A stretch of DNA of 64,000 bases, from contig JBAXER010000001.1 of the NCBI GenBank assembly GCA_037140375.1, forward strand, positions 1 to 64,000, in the 5' to 3' direction. The notes under the pieces were generated by a model that saw only the letters and a list, made by a program, of their open reading frames with translations, did no database searches and had not been told where the DNA came from. Within the stretch, counting starts at the first letter, position 1; each line of letters starts with the position of its first letter. The stretch comes from WLMZ01 sp037140375 (GTDB lineage: Bacteria > Actinomycetota > Acidimicrobiia > Acidimicrobiales > Ilumatobacteraceae). The translations under genes and the position numbers were made by a program. Shown in pieces: positions 1-8,120 of this stretch.

Positions 1-65
1 CCGGCACGTACACCTACTTCTGCCGTATCCACCCGGTGATGCGCGGCGCATTCCGCATCAGCTAA
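1..65 (+). CDS. Cupredoxin (type-1 copper) protein, C-terminal end only
   Basis: Only the last 20 codons of a gene that begins before the window are present, read in the frame that starts at base 3 and stops with TAA at 63-65. The end reads YTYFCRIHPVMRGAF, which has the Cys-x2-His-x2-Met spacing of a plastocyanin/amicyanin-like type-1 copper site. Such proteins are exported electron carriers or small copper proteins. Fold and partners cannot be judged from this fragment. Confidence 0.6.
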   Translation, partial: GTYTYFCRIHPVMRGAFRIS

Positions 66-132
66 GCGGTAGCAGTAGGGCGCGGCCGACGGAGTAGAGC
101 GTTCGGCACACCCTCAGCGCCCTAGGGTGCGC

Positions 133-1389
133 TCAGCCACCAACCACCCTCGAGATGTGCTCAGCGAGCGCATCGGTGAAGCGAGCAGCGAACGCTCGCT
201 CGCCGACATCGAGGTCCATCGGACGCGCTGCGTCGGCGACGGATTCGACGAGGGCCGACGAGTACGCAGCGATGGCCGCCTCGATGACGCCAAAGTCGAC
301 ATTCGCCGATGTGGCGAACTTCTTCCAGTCGTCGATGCGCAGGTACTTAAACTTGCCCTGCGCGTTGATACGCATCGCGAGTTCCCACTTGTGCCAGTTC
401 CACTCGGGCATCACCACTGCCGACGCAACGTCGTAGAGCGGTGCAAGGCGGGCGTTGGTGGCGCTGAGCACCAGTCCGTAGTTCTTCGCGTGAGCGTCGG
501 TGCCGGCGATCAGCCAGTTGAACACCAGCGCTTGCAAGAATCGGTCGACGTCGGCCTCGCCCGCGAAGACAGAGCGGATCGCGGTGACGATGTCTGCGGG
601 GCCGGGGCCGCCGTCTCGCTGGTACTTGAGGTCGGGCATCACGCCGAGGGCCTGACACATATCGACCTGATGAAGCCGATGCAGCTCACCATTGACTCTG
701 CGCCGGTCGTAGCGCTCGACGACGAACACCCGCTCGTCGTCGAACCGGGCCAACTCGGACGAGGCGGCCAGCAGCCCGAGCCGCTGCGCTGCTTGCAGAC
801 ACAAATGCTCGTTGAGGTCGTGGTGTGCGATCCCCGGGATCGCTGGTTTGAAAATGTGCGTAGTGGGAATGCGCCCCGAGGGACGTGCCCATCCATCAGC
901 GGTTCGGTGCAGCGCGAACTTGGTCTGGGCGCCTGCGAGGGAGAAGTGCCCTCCGCGTGTAGCTGAGGGTTGCTGCCAGGTGTAGGGATCGGTGCGCAGG
1001 TCGCGCAGCATCTGGGCGATGTCAGACGTGGTGAGTGGTTCGAGTATTCCGTTGTCGAGTTCGTCAACAGCGTCAGTCGGCACGAACTGCACTGCTCCGG
1101 CGCAGTCGGAACCGACGTGAGCAAGGATCGCGAACGTATTGCGCGGTGACACTCCGAAGAGCCGTCCCCAACGCTCGAGCACCTGATCGTTGTCAGGCAA
1201 CAAGCCGGCGATGAAGGGCGCCACGTCCGTATGGGTGTATTCACCGCCGGCGACGGTGAGCCTGGGCGACAATGGCGTCGCCTCGTTCGGGTAGTCGGCG
1301 TCGTACACGTACCGCAGTCGACCATTGCGGTCTTGGGAGAGGGTCCCAGCGCGGCGTCCGTCGATGAACGTTGCGAGATCGCGAATCAC
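133..1389 (-). CDS. hipA: HipA-family serine/threonine kinase toxin
   Basis: A 418-residue HipA-like kinase. HipA toxins phosphorylate a translation target (GltX in E. coli) and are held inactive by HipB. Visible features are the N-terminal HipA domain (residues 1-105), the loop LAGAQTKFAL (151-160) resembling the HipA P-loop-like motif, a likely ATP-binding lysine at K181 (HIFKPAIPG), the catalytic motif DAHAKN (298-303) and the metal-binding LYDVAS (318-323). The length is close to E. coli HipA (440). Its ATG overlaps the stop of the upstream antitoxin gene by 4 bases, so the two are translationally coupled. The target is unknown. Confidence 0.9.
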   Translation of the reverse strand: MIRDLATFIDGRRAGTLSQDRNGRLRYVYDADYPNEATPLSPRLTVAGGEYTHTDVAPFIAGLLPDNDQVLERWGRLFGVSPRNTFAILAHVGSDCAGAVQFVPTDAVDELDNGILEPLTTSDIAQMLRDLRTDPYTWQQPSATRGGHFSLAGAQTKFALHRTADGWARPSGRIPTTHIFKPAIPGIAHHDLNEHLCLQAAQRLGLLAASSELARFDDERVFVVERYDRRRVNGELHRLHQVDMCQALGVMPDLKYQRDGGPGPADIVTAIRSVFAGEADVDRFLQALVFNWLIAGTDAHAKNYGLVLSATNARLAPLYDVASAVVMPEWNWHKWELAMRINAQGKFKYLRIDDWKKFATSANVDFGVIEAAIAAYSSALVESVADAARPMDLDVGERAFAARFTDALAEHISRVVGG

Positions 1390-1646
1390 TCGTCGGCTCT
1401 ATACACGTGGCCGACCAAATCGTCGCCTCCCCCACCGGAACGCTCGGTGACCACCAACTCTCGATCGAGGGCAGCGATGACACGAACGACGATGCCGATC
1501 TCGCCGCGCGGGTTGCCACCCTCGAGCGCCACCAACGTCCGTCGACTGATTCCGGCGCGCACAGCAAGAGCGTCCTGTGTCCAGCCGCGTTGCTTGCGCT
1601 CTCGTCGAATCGTTGCCCCGAGTTCGTTCACTGTTCGGACTTGCAT
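1386..1646 (-). CDS. hipB: HipB-like XRE-family antitoxin/repressor
   Basis: An 86-residue helix-turn-helix protein. The stretch ELGATIRRERKQRGWTQDAL, followed by AVRAGISRRTLVALEGG, is a classic Cro/C1 HTH. HipB proteins bind HipA and repress their own operon. I chose the ATG at 1644-1646 rather than an in-frame ATG 36 bases upstream, because the upstream choice would place the start inside the palindrome at 1679-1716 that looks like the operator. The gene overlaps hipA by 4 bases. The C-terminus (ERSGGGGDDLVGHVYRADE) is a flexible tail, as in HipB. Confidence 0.85.
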   Translation of the reverse strand: MQVRTVNELGATIRRERKQRGWTQDALAVRAGISRRTLVALEGGNPRGEIGIVVRVIAALDRELVVTERSGGGGDDLVGHVYRADE

Positions 1647-1678
1647 GGTTGAGAGCGTACCCGCACCCTCATGAATGG

Positions 1679-1716
1679 GCAAGCTCGTTCACTTTCATGA
1701 TTGTGAACGAGCTTGC
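1679..1716. promoter_or_regulatory. Perfect palindromic operator upstream of hipBA
   Basis: Perfect 14-base inverted repeat, GCAAGCTCGTTCAC (1679-1692) and GTGAACGAGCTTGC (1703-1716), around a 10-base spacer that contains the palindrome TCATGA. It lies 33 bases upstream of the hipB start. HipB proteins bind palindromes in their own promoter, so this is the likely autoregulatory site. No other copy was noticed in the window. Confidence 0.65.
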
Positions 1717-1800
1717 ACACGCGACGCTCGATCAGCGACCTTGCGGAGACATCGGGCCTCAGCTTTCGTCGGCACCAGCGTGATAGCTCGGCATTTGCAC

Positions 1801-1886
1801 TGGTGCCCGGGACGGGACTCGAACCCGTACCCTCTTGCAAGGAGGGGGGTTTAAGCCCCCCGCGTCTGCCATTCCGCCACCCGGGC
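1801..1886 (-). tRNA. tRNA-Leu (anticodon UAA)
   Basis: Class II tRNA with a long variable arm. The 5' acceptor GCCCGGG pairs with 3' CCCGGGC, the discriminator is A and CCA is encoded at 1801-1803. The anticodon arm is GGGGG-CTTAAAC-CCCCC with TAA at positions 34-36. The variable arm CCTCCTTGCAAGAGGG and the T-arm GGGTTCGAGTCCC are clear. Confidence 0.95.
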
Positions 1887-1902
1887 CAGTGCGGTTCACA
1901 CA

Positions 1903-2223
1903 CTAGGCCACACGAGTGCGAACGGGCGTGGCCTCGAAGCCGAGTACCTCCCACAGATCGGAGCGGAGCCGATCGGCTACGGGCGAGGCGAGACCGTTTG
2001 CCGCAATGACGCCTTCGATCATGTCGGCCAACACTGCCGCCCACGGACGCCCACGCAGCTTGACGGCAATGACCACGCCGCCCGCGTGACGGCGCAACGA
2101 ACGATCGACCCCAACGATGCGCGGCGGGCAACGGTAGCTGGGACCCACAAGCCCACGGCTCTGCGCCTCGCGACTGAGAGCCCGGGCTGCTTGAGCGAAT
2201 TCGATGGTGTTGCCGGACTGCAT
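1903..2223 (-). CDS. Conserved-looking hypothetical protein
   Basis: 106 residues. I do not recognise the family. It is soluble, basic in the middle (DRSLRRHAGG) and has no signal peptide or membrane segment. Its end lies 16 bases from the tRNA-Leu gene, and it is divergent from the nuclease gene at 2292. Codon use matches the neighbours, which supports a real gene. No function can be assigned. Confidence 0.55.
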   Translation of the reverse strand: MQSGNTIEFAQAARALSREAQSRGLVGPSYRCPPRIVGVDRSLRRHAGGVVIAVKLRGRPWAAVLADMIEGVIAANGLASPVADRLRSDLWEVLGFEATPVRTRVA

Positions 2224-2291
2224 AGGGGCATCATGGCAAAGGGGTGCGCGAGAGATTCATAGCGTCACACCGCATCAGTAGTGTCCTCACC

Positions 2292-3251
2292 ATGAGCGAC
2301 CAGTCGAGCGCACTCCCCCGCCTCACGCCAGCACAAGAATCGACCCTTGCTATCTTGCGCCGCAGCGGCGAACCACTGGTGTTTTCCGAGGCTTTCATCA
2401 ACGATCTCCGTGACGAAGCCAACGAAGCCTTCGCCCACTTCACCGATCGCCTCAACGGCAACACCATGTTCATTACCAAGCACACCTTGGCAAGCGTGTT
2501 CGATTGCGAAGCGCACTACCTCGCGCCCGACGACTTCACATGGACACCGGCACGCGCCCGCGGCCAGGTGGCGCACCGTGCCATTCAGTTGCTCATCAAC
2601 TGGCGCGGCGAGGCCGTACCTACCGAACTTGTCGACGACGCAGTGAAGCGACTCGTCAACGAAGAAAGCGGGTTGGGTCTGTGGCTCGACACGCTTGAGT
2701 CCGCCGACCAAGCCGACCTTCGTGGCCAAGCGGGCGACCTTGTCACCAAGTTCATGGAGTGCTTTCCTCCACTTGATCCGCGCTCACGGCCGGTGACCGA
2801 GTCGAGCACGCAGTGGCCGGTCGATGGCCCGATCCTGCTGCGCGGCCGTAGCGACCTCACCATTGGTAGACCCGAAGGCCGCGAGAGCCGCAAACTCATC
2901 GTCGACCTCAAGAGCGGTCGGGTGCAGGCTCGCCATCGCGAAGACCTTCGCTTCTATGCGCTCGTCGAAACGTTGTCGCGCAGGGTGCCACCTCGCCTGC
3001 TGGCCAGCTTCTATCTCGATTCGGCGCAGCCAATTACCGAAGATGTCACCGAGGGTCTCTTGCGCTCAGCGCTGCGACGAACGCTCGATGGCATCAACGC
3101 ACTCGTCGAACTCAAGGTCGAAGGCCGGCCTGCCGTTGCTCAGCCCGGGGCATCGTGTCGATGGTGTCCGCTCGCCACCACATGCGCTCCGGGTCAGGCC
3201 TATCTCAACCAACGCGATGACAACAACGATGGCGACGCATTCGCCCCGTAG
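2292..3251 (+). CDS. PD-(D/E)XK superfamily nuclease with C-terminal Fe-S-type cysteines
   Basis: 319 residues resembling the RecB/AddB/Cas4-like PD-(D/E)XK family. The core is visible as GRSDLTIG, then KLIVDLKSG (the D...D-x-K catalytic signature), with a downstream helix HREDLRFYALVE that carries the usual QhxxY-like position. The C-terminus has CRWCPLATTC, the three clustered cysteines that, with an earlier Cys, bind a 4Fe-4S cluster in Cas4/AddB relatives. The ATG at 2292 is preferred over an upstream in-frame start because similarity-like sequence begins there. It stands alone with no CRISPR or recBCD genes nearby, so a DNA-repair role is inferred. Confidence 0.75.
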   Translation: MSDQSSALPRLTPAQESTLAILRRSGEPLVFSEAFINDLRDEANEAFAHFTDRLNGNTMFITKHTLASVFDCEAHYLAPDDFTWTPARARGQVAHRAIQLLINWRGEAVPTELVDDAVKRLVNEESGLGLWLDTLESADQADLRGQAGDLVTKFMECFPPLDPRSRPVTESSTQWPVDGPILLRGRSDLTIGRPEGRESRKLIVDLKSGRVQARHREDLRFYALVETLSRRVPPRLLASFYLDSAQPITEDVTEGLLRSALRRTLDGINALVELKVEGRPAVAQPGASCRWCPLATTCAPGQAYLNQRDDNNDGDAFAP

Positions 3252-3262
3252 CAATCAATCTG

Positions 3263-3306
3263 CGATCAGACGCCGATCAGACTTCGATCAGACTTCGATC
3301 GGGCTT
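3263..3306. repeat. Four tandem 11-base repeats
   Basis: Four head-to-tail copies of an 11-base unit: CGATCAGACGC, CGATCAGACTT, CGATCAGACTT, CGATCGGGCTT. They fill the 58-base gap between the convergent nuclease and L,D-transpeptidase genes. No function is apparent. Slippage during replication is a simple origin. Confidence 0.8.
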
Positions 3307-3309
3307 CGG

Positions 3310-3939
3310 TCACGACACAACGATGACGGGGTCACCCTTGTCGAGCCAGTCCCAAATTTTCACTGAGTCTTCGGGCAATACCCGAATGCACCCCGCCGAT
3401 GCACCGTGTTTCTCGACCGTGCCTACCGACTCGAGCGGCTGCACATACTCGCCGTTTGAGTACTTCGGAATCGAGTGAAACGCGATGCGCGCGTTGGTGT
3501 ACTTGCCTCGCGTAAATGCCACAAAGTGGGTCATGGTCGAGAACTTGCCGGTGAGCGTCGAGCTGGCCTTGAGGTCTTTCGCATACACCTTGTAGGTGCC
3601 CGGATCGGGCTGGCTGTTGGCGCTCGTCATCACAAAGGTTTCGGTGATCTGACCGTCGTTACAGAGCCAGGAACGTTGGTTGACACGATCGACAACAGCC
3701 GAATGACCCGACGCAGCGCACCCGTTGCTCACCGGAGCGGCGACAGTTGTGGTGGTCTCGGCAACAGCCGCCACCAATGGCAAGGTGCTGGCTACGGAGT
3801 CGGCCGACACTGACGCTGGCTTGACCAGAGTTGCCGCCAGCTTGCTCGGCGATGATTCGCCCCCCAAAAAGCGCACGCCAAGCGCAAGCGCCAAAAATCC
3901 AACGAGCGCGCCAAGCAGAATTCGGTGTTCGCGTCGCAT
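3310..3939 (-). CDS. L,D-transpeptidase (YkuD domain), membrane-anchored
   Basis: 209 residues. The N-terminus has basic residues (MRREHR) then a hydrophobic segment (ILLGALVGFLALALGVRFL), so the enzyme is anchored with its catalytic domain outside. The C-terminal half is a YkuD domain with the conserved His in AFHSIP and the active-site motif HGASAGCIRV containing the nucleophile Cys. These enzymes form 3-3 cross-links in peptidoglycan or attach proteins to it. Residues 25-70 form a low-complexity Ala/Ser/Thr linker. It is a stand-alone gene. Confidence 0.88.
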   Translation of the reverse strand: MRREHRILLGALVGFLALALGVRFLGGESSPSKLAATLVKPASVSADSVASTLPLVAAVAETTTTVAAPVSNGCAASGHSAVVDRVNQRSWLCNDGQITETFVMTSANSQPDPGTYKVYAKDLKASSTLTGKFSTMTHFVAFTRGKYTNARIAFHSIPKYSNGEYVQPLESVGTVEKHGASAGCIRVLPEDSVKIWDWLDKGDPVIVVS

Positions 3940-3964
3940 ACGTGGTCGAGTCTAAAGCAGTGGC

Positions 3965-4594
3965 TCAGCGAGAATGAACCGTCATCACCGCAATCGGCAG
4001 GCCAAGGCCCGCGCCTTTGCGAAACGACGAGATCTGCCGACCGGGCTGAACAGCGTTCTTAGGTTTCGACATCACGTTGTCGCCGTAGGTATCGAACATT
4101 GCGTCGAGGTTCACCGCGTTGAGCGCCAAGCCCCAAAAGGTGGCCGACTCAACGGCAACTTCGGGGAACGAGACAACCTCGATGATCAGTTCGCCGAGCC
4201 GGTGAAAGCCCTGGCGAAGCGGCCCGACTTCGCGGATGCGTTTGAGCGGGGCATCGGTGGCCGCAGCGATGGCATCGCATGTGACCTCAAGGTTGGGGGT
4301 GTAGATCACGAGATGATCGATACCAGTAACACCGTTGGGATGGGTAGCGGCAGGCTGCGCTCGGTCGGACGCATCGGCATGGGTAGTGACCAAGCCATCG
4401 ATGGCCGAAACCGTGGCGTCGGGCGCATCAGCGAGGGTCCACGAGATGATTCCGGTAACGGAGCCTTCACTCGGGGCGAGGCAGCGCACACGAATGCCTC
4501 CAAAACGCATCGTGTCAGAGGGGTCGACAAAGAAACCGGCGGAACGCCAGGCGTTGGGATCGGCAATGAGCTGGAGCTCGACCACTGTGGTCAT
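3965..4594 (-). CDS. VOC/glyoxalase-like domain protein
   Basis: 209 residues. The segment VTGIDHLVIYTPNLEVTCDAIAAATDAP is typical of the first strand and helix of a vicinal-oxygen-chelate (glyoxalase/bleomycin resistance) module, and FHRLGELIIEVVSFP fits its later strands. The first 80 residues could hold a second, diverged half. The start at 4594 (MTTVVELQLI) is chosen over an upstream ATG. The substrate is unknown; many such proteins have no assigned reaction. Confidence 0.65.
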   Translation of the reverse strand: MTTVVELQLIADPNAWRSAGFFVDPSDTMRFGGIRVRCLAPSEGSVTGIISWTLADAPDATVSAIDGLVTTHADASDRAQPAATHPNGVTGIDHLVIYTPNLEVTCDAIAAATDAPLKRIREVGPLRQGFHRLGELIIEVVSFPEVAVESATFWGLALNAVNLDAMFDTYGDNVMSKPKNAVQPGRQISSFRKGAGLGLPIAVMTVHSR

Positions 4595-4696
4595 GTTGGG
4601 CTCACAAACTGCAGAACGGCGAAAAGACAAACAACGGGAACAACCACGAAACTCCGCAGGGGAGGGTGGTCATGCCGCAAAACAGACAACGTGGTG

Positions 4697-4783
4697 TTAG
4701 CCGCGTCCCATGTTTGGACGCTTACCGTGGTTGGCCTTCGAGCGGCGCATTCTGGCCTTGCGCTTTTTGGTCTTCTTCGACAT
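4697..4783 (-). CDS. Small basic ribosomal protein, bL37-like
   Basis: A 28-residue protein that starts MSKKTKKRKARMRR and contains ANHGKRPN near its C-terminus. The size, the extreme Lys/Arg content and the ANHGKRPN motif match bL37, the tiny large-subunit protein seen in mycobacterial ribosomes. Such short genes are usually missed by gene callers. It is divergent from no obvious partner; the PHP gene lies upstream and the VOC gene downstream on the same strand. The assignment is by recalled motif, not by alignment. Confidence 0.7.
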   Translation of the reverse strand: MSKKTKKRKARMRRSKANHGKRPNMGRG

Positions 4784-4828
4784 AGCTGACGACTCTATCG
4801 GCCAGGATCGACGGCTCCCACCTTGAGA

Positions 4829-5863
4829 TCAATGCGATGCAAGGTTGCTGCGGCCAGTCCACGCCAACAACTCATCGGCGGACCATGTGTTGATGATGCG
4901 CTCTAGTGGCACTGCGTGCTGGCTAGCGGTATCGCAACCAAAGGGCTGCCACTCGAGTTGGCCCGTGGCATGGGCATCGGAATTGATCGCAAAGAAACAC
5001 CCGAGTTCAATCGCTCGATTGAGCAGATCGGCCGGCGGATCGAGCCGTTCAGGCCGGCAGTTCAACTCGACTGCAGTGCGAGACGACGCGCAAGCCCCGA
5101 ACACGACATCGGCGTCGAAGGTGGATTCGGGGCGCTTACCGATGAGTCGGCCGGTGCAATGCCCAAGCACATCAACGTGAGGCGAGCTGACAGCGGCCAG
5201 CATTCGGACGGTCATTGGATCGGAATCCATTCGCAGCTTGCTGTGCACGCTGGCCACCACCACATCGAGTTCACCAAGCAGGTCGTCGTCGAGGTCGAGC
5301 GAGCCGTCCTCAAGAATGTCGACCTCCATACCGGTGAGGATGCGAAATGGAGCAAGGCGTTCGTTGAGCAATGCGACATCGCCGAGTTGATCGAGCAGAC
5401 GGTGGCGGTCGAGTCCGTGGGCAATGGTGAGCCGCGCACTGTGATCGGTGAGCACGATGTATTCGTGGCCAAGCGAGAGAGCCGTGCGGGCCATGGCTTC
5501 AACCGATGCGCCACCGTCGCTCCAGCGTGAGTGCATGTGGCAATCGCCGCGTAGCGCTGCCCGATACGCAGCACCACCCGGGGACATCGAGATGCCAGTC
5601 TTGCGATCGAGATCGTCGAGATAGGTGGTGTCTCCGCTGAGCGCTTGGACGATCACCTTGGCCGAACTGTCGCCGATGCCCTCGAGTTGAGTGAGCGTGT
5701 TGCCCGCCGCCCGCTCGGCCAACTCAGCTGCCGACATGCCCCGAACCACTTCGAGCGCCCGCGTGAACGCCTTGGCTTTGAACCCGCTGTCGTTGGCGCG
5801 GTCGAGGCAATGCACAACACGCTCAAGGGCCTCAACCGGAGTCACGTAGGACAGCGTAGCCAA
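4829..5863 (-). CDS. PHP-domain phosphoesterase with N-terminal helix-hairpin-helix (PolX C-terminal-like)
   Basis: 344 residues. The N-terminal 90 residues include a helix-hairpin-helix (LEGIGDSSAKVIVQAL) like the DNA-binding module of PolX. The rest is a PHP domain with metal-binding motifs in order: GDCHMHSRWSDG, VLTDHS, GMEVDI, ASVHSK, VDVLGHCTGR and INSDAH. This resembles the C-terminal exonuclease/phosphoesterase of family X polymerases, without the polymerase domain. A nucleic acid 3'-processing or phosphatase role is likely; the substrate is unproven. Confidence 0.82.
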   Translation of the reverse strand: MATLSYVTPVEALERVVHCLDRANDSGFKAKAFTRALEVVRGMSAAELAERAAGNTLTQLEGIGDSSAKVIVQALSGDTTYLDDLDRKTGISMSPGGAAYRAALRGDCHMHSRWSDGGASVEAMARTALSLGHEYIVLTDHSARLTIAHGLDRHRLLDQLGDVALLNERLAPFRILTGMEVDILEDGSLDLDDDLLGELDVVVASVHSKLRMDSDPMTVRMLAAVSSPHVDVLGHCTGRLIGKRPESTFDADVVFGACASSRTAVELNCRPERLDPPADLLNRAIELGCFFAINSDAHATGQLEWQPFGCDTASQHAVPLERIINTWSADELLAWTGRSNLASH

Positions 5864-5966
5864 CGACTCTGCAGGTCATCAGCTGCATTCAAGGTTGACT
5901 CAGCGGCGACCCGACACCGAGCGAACGGCCACTCGGGTCAGCGCTGCCGGTAGCCTCACCTGCGTT

Positions 5967-7055
5967 ATGGAACGTTTCGGCCTGGTTGGCCTTCCCAATG
6001 CGGGCAAGAGTTCGCTGTACAACGCTCTCACCGGTGGCGGTGCGCTTGCCGCGCCGTATCCGTTTGCGACCAAAGACCCCAACATCGGTGTGGCCAAGGT
6101 GCCCGACACTCGCGTCGATCAACTCGCCGTGATGAGCAAGACCAAGACCTTGGTGCACGCCTCGGTGCAAGTGGTCGACATCGGCGGTCTCGTCGAAGGC
6201 GCCAGCAAGGGCGAAGGTCTGGGCAACAAGTTCCTCGCCAACATCCGCGAAGTCGATGCCATCGTGTTCGTGCTCCGTGCGTTCGTCGACGGCGATGTCA
6301 CCGGCCCCGACGACCCACTCGAGCATCTACGCATCGTCGAGATCGAACTGGCCTTGGCCGACCTCGAGACCGTCGAGAAGCGTCTCAATCAAGCCATCCG
6401 CGCTTCGAAACTCGATAAGGGTCTCGGCGACGAAATTGCTGCGCTCCAAGCCGCCAACGATGCGCTCAGCGAAGGCCGCCCGCTGTACCGGGCCAACCTG
6501 AAGGCCGAGTTCCAAGAGCAACTCGCACCGCATTTCCTGCTCACAAACCGCCCTGTGTTGGTTGTGGTCAACGTGGGCGAAAACGAACTCGACACCATCC
6601 CCGCAGTTGAAGCTCGCGTTCGCGCCGAACTCAACGATGCCGGCGCCAATGTCGAAGTCATCGGTATGTGCGTGCAGCTCGAAGCCGAGGCAGCCACCAT
6701 CGTCGATCCAGTAGAGCGCGCCGAGATGCTCGAAGGCTTTGGCCTCGGCGAAGGCGCGTTGTTCCGCATGGTTCGCAGCGCTTATCACCTGCTCGGTTTG
6801 CGCACCTTTCTCACCACTGGTGAGAAAGAAACACGTGCATGGACCTTCCGTGCGGGCTCGAAGGCACCCGAGTGCGCCGGTCGCATTCACACCGATCTGC
6901 AGCGTCGCTTCATCCGCGCCGAAGTCATTCAGTGGGACGAACTCATTGCACTTGGCTCGTGGAAGCAGGCTCGCGAAATGGGCAAGCTCCGCGTCGAGGG
7001 CAAAGAGTACGAATTCGTCGACGGCGACGTCACCGAGTTCCTGCACGGCGCCTAA
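5967..7055 (+). CDS. ychF: Redox-regulated ATPase YchF (Obg-like)
   Basis: 362 residues, full family length. P-loop GLPNAGKSSLYNAL (residues 8-21), switch II region VDIGGLVEGASKGEGLGNKFL, NVGENE in place of the GTPase NKxD motif (which explains ATP preference), and a C-terminal TGS domain (from LRTFLTTGEKETRAWTF). YchF binds ribosomes and affects translation and stress responses. The ATG at 5967 gives the canonical MERFGLVGLPN start. Confidence 0.96.
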   Translation: MERFGLVGLPNAGKSSLYNALTGGGALAAPYPFATKDPNIGVAKVPDTRVDQLAVMSKTKTLVHASVQVVDIGGLVEGASKGEGLGNKFLANIREVDAIVFVLRAFVDGDVTGPDDPLEHLRIVEIELALADLETVEKRLNQAIRASKLDKGLGDEIAALQAANDALSEGRPLYRANLKAEFQEQLAPHFLLTNRPVLVVVNVGENELDTIPAVEARVRAELNDAGANVEVIGMCVQLEAEAATIVDPVERAEMLEGFGLGEGALFRMVRSAYHLLGLRTFLTTGEKETRAWTFRAGSKAPECAGRIHTDLQRRFIRAEVIQWDELIALGSWKQAREMGKLRVEGKEYEFVDGDVTEFLHGA

Positions 7056-7124
7056 TCGCACGCTCCGGCTCCATTCACTGAGGCATCCCGCTTCCGCGGC
7101 TCACCCCTTATAAGTTTGGTATTC

Positions 7125-8063
7125 GTGACCGCAACCACCACAGCACCCTCGGCGCACGCACGCGTGCCAGTCGGAGCGTCGCTGATGGCTTGCCTCGCGG
7201 GTCTTACATGGAGCTTCGGAGCAGTCACCGCAAAGAGTTCGCGTCACGCCGATGCGTGGCAGTACCTCATCTGGCGCTCGATCGGCATCATCGTGGTCGT
7301 CGAGGTCATTGGTCTCGCCCGCGGCAAGGGATGGACCTTGCCGAAGGCGTTTACATCGGGCAAGCCCATGCTGCTCGGCTGCGCCTCGCTGTTCTTGGCC
7401 TCGGTCGGATTTGTCTATGCGCTCAAGACCACCACCGGCGCCAACGCTGCGTTTCTTTCGTCAATCGTTCCGCTCATCGCGGTCATTCTGGCCCGCATGT
7501 TTCTGGGCGAACGGCTCACTCGGGTCACGATCGCAGCAATTGCGCTCGCACTCGTTGGTCTTGCGGTGATGGTGTTGTCCGACCTCAGCGCCGGCAACAT
7601 GGCCGGCAACATGGCCGCAATCGGCTCTGCGTTTGGCTTCGCTGTCTACACGGTGTGCGTTCGCTCGGATCCCGAACGCGACTGGTCGCCGGCACTTCCC
7701 GGATACGCCGCGCTGATGATTGTGGTCTGTGTCATTGTCACGCTCAGCAACGGCAACACTCTGCTTCCGCCGGCACGCGACACCTCATACGCGCTGCTGC
7801 ACGGCGCCGTGTTCATCGTGGTCGGCACCTTGCTGTTCAACGCCGCATCACGAACTGTGCCGGCCGTAGCAATGACCATCTTCGCTCAGACCGAAACCGT
7901 GTTCGTACCGATGTGGGTCTTTCTCGTTCTCGATGAGCAGCCCAAGGCCGCCACATTGCTCGGCGGAGCAATCATCCTCACGGCCATCATTGGCAAAGGC
8001 GTGCTCGACGCGAGGCCAGCAAACGAACACGTCGTCGAGCCCGGTCCCGGCTCGATCGCCTAG
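7125..8063 (+). CDS. EamA/DMT-family membrane transporter
   Basis: About 312 residues with ten predicted membrane helices in two EamA repeats (first about residues 18-145, second about 155-295). Drug/metabolite-transporter family members export amino acids, nucleobases or other small molecules; the substrate cannot be read here. The GTG at 7125 is preferred; a TTG nine bases earlier is possible. A small in-frame duplication (NMAG-NMAA, near 7595-7620) lies between the two repeats. An MFS gene follows on the same strand. Confidence 0.85.
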   Translation: MTATTTAPSAHARVPVGASLMACLAGLTWSFGAVTAKSSRHADAWQYLIWRSIGIIVVVEVIGLARGKGWTLPKAFTSGKPMLLGCASLFLASVGFVYALKTTTGANAAFLSSIVPLIAVILARMFLGERLTRVTIAAIALALVGLAVMVLSDLSAGNMAGNMAAIGSAFGFAVYTVCVRSDPERDWSPALPGYAALMIVVCVIVTLSNGNTLLPPARDTSYALLHGAVFIVVGTLLFNAASRTVPAVAMTIFAQTETVFVPMWVFLVLDEQPKAATLLGGAIILTAIIGKGVLDARPANEHVVEPGPGSIA

Positions 8064-8120
8064 CTCGGCGGTCGACCCTTCCAAAGGCGTCCGAGCGCGG
8101 CGCCACTACACTTGCGAACC

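Noticed and set aside
116..133. Hairpin AGCGC-CCTAGGGT-GCGCT after the cupredoxin gene as a terminator
   Set aside because: The stem is only 5 bp and there is no T-run on either strand.
1647..1902. A genomic island inserted at tRNA-Leu
   Set aside because: No integrase, direct repeat of the tRNA 3' end or shift in base use was seen around the hipBA pair.
3263..3306. CRISPR array or attachment-site repeats
   Set aside because: The unit is 11 bases with no spacers, and there are no cas or integrase genes nearby.
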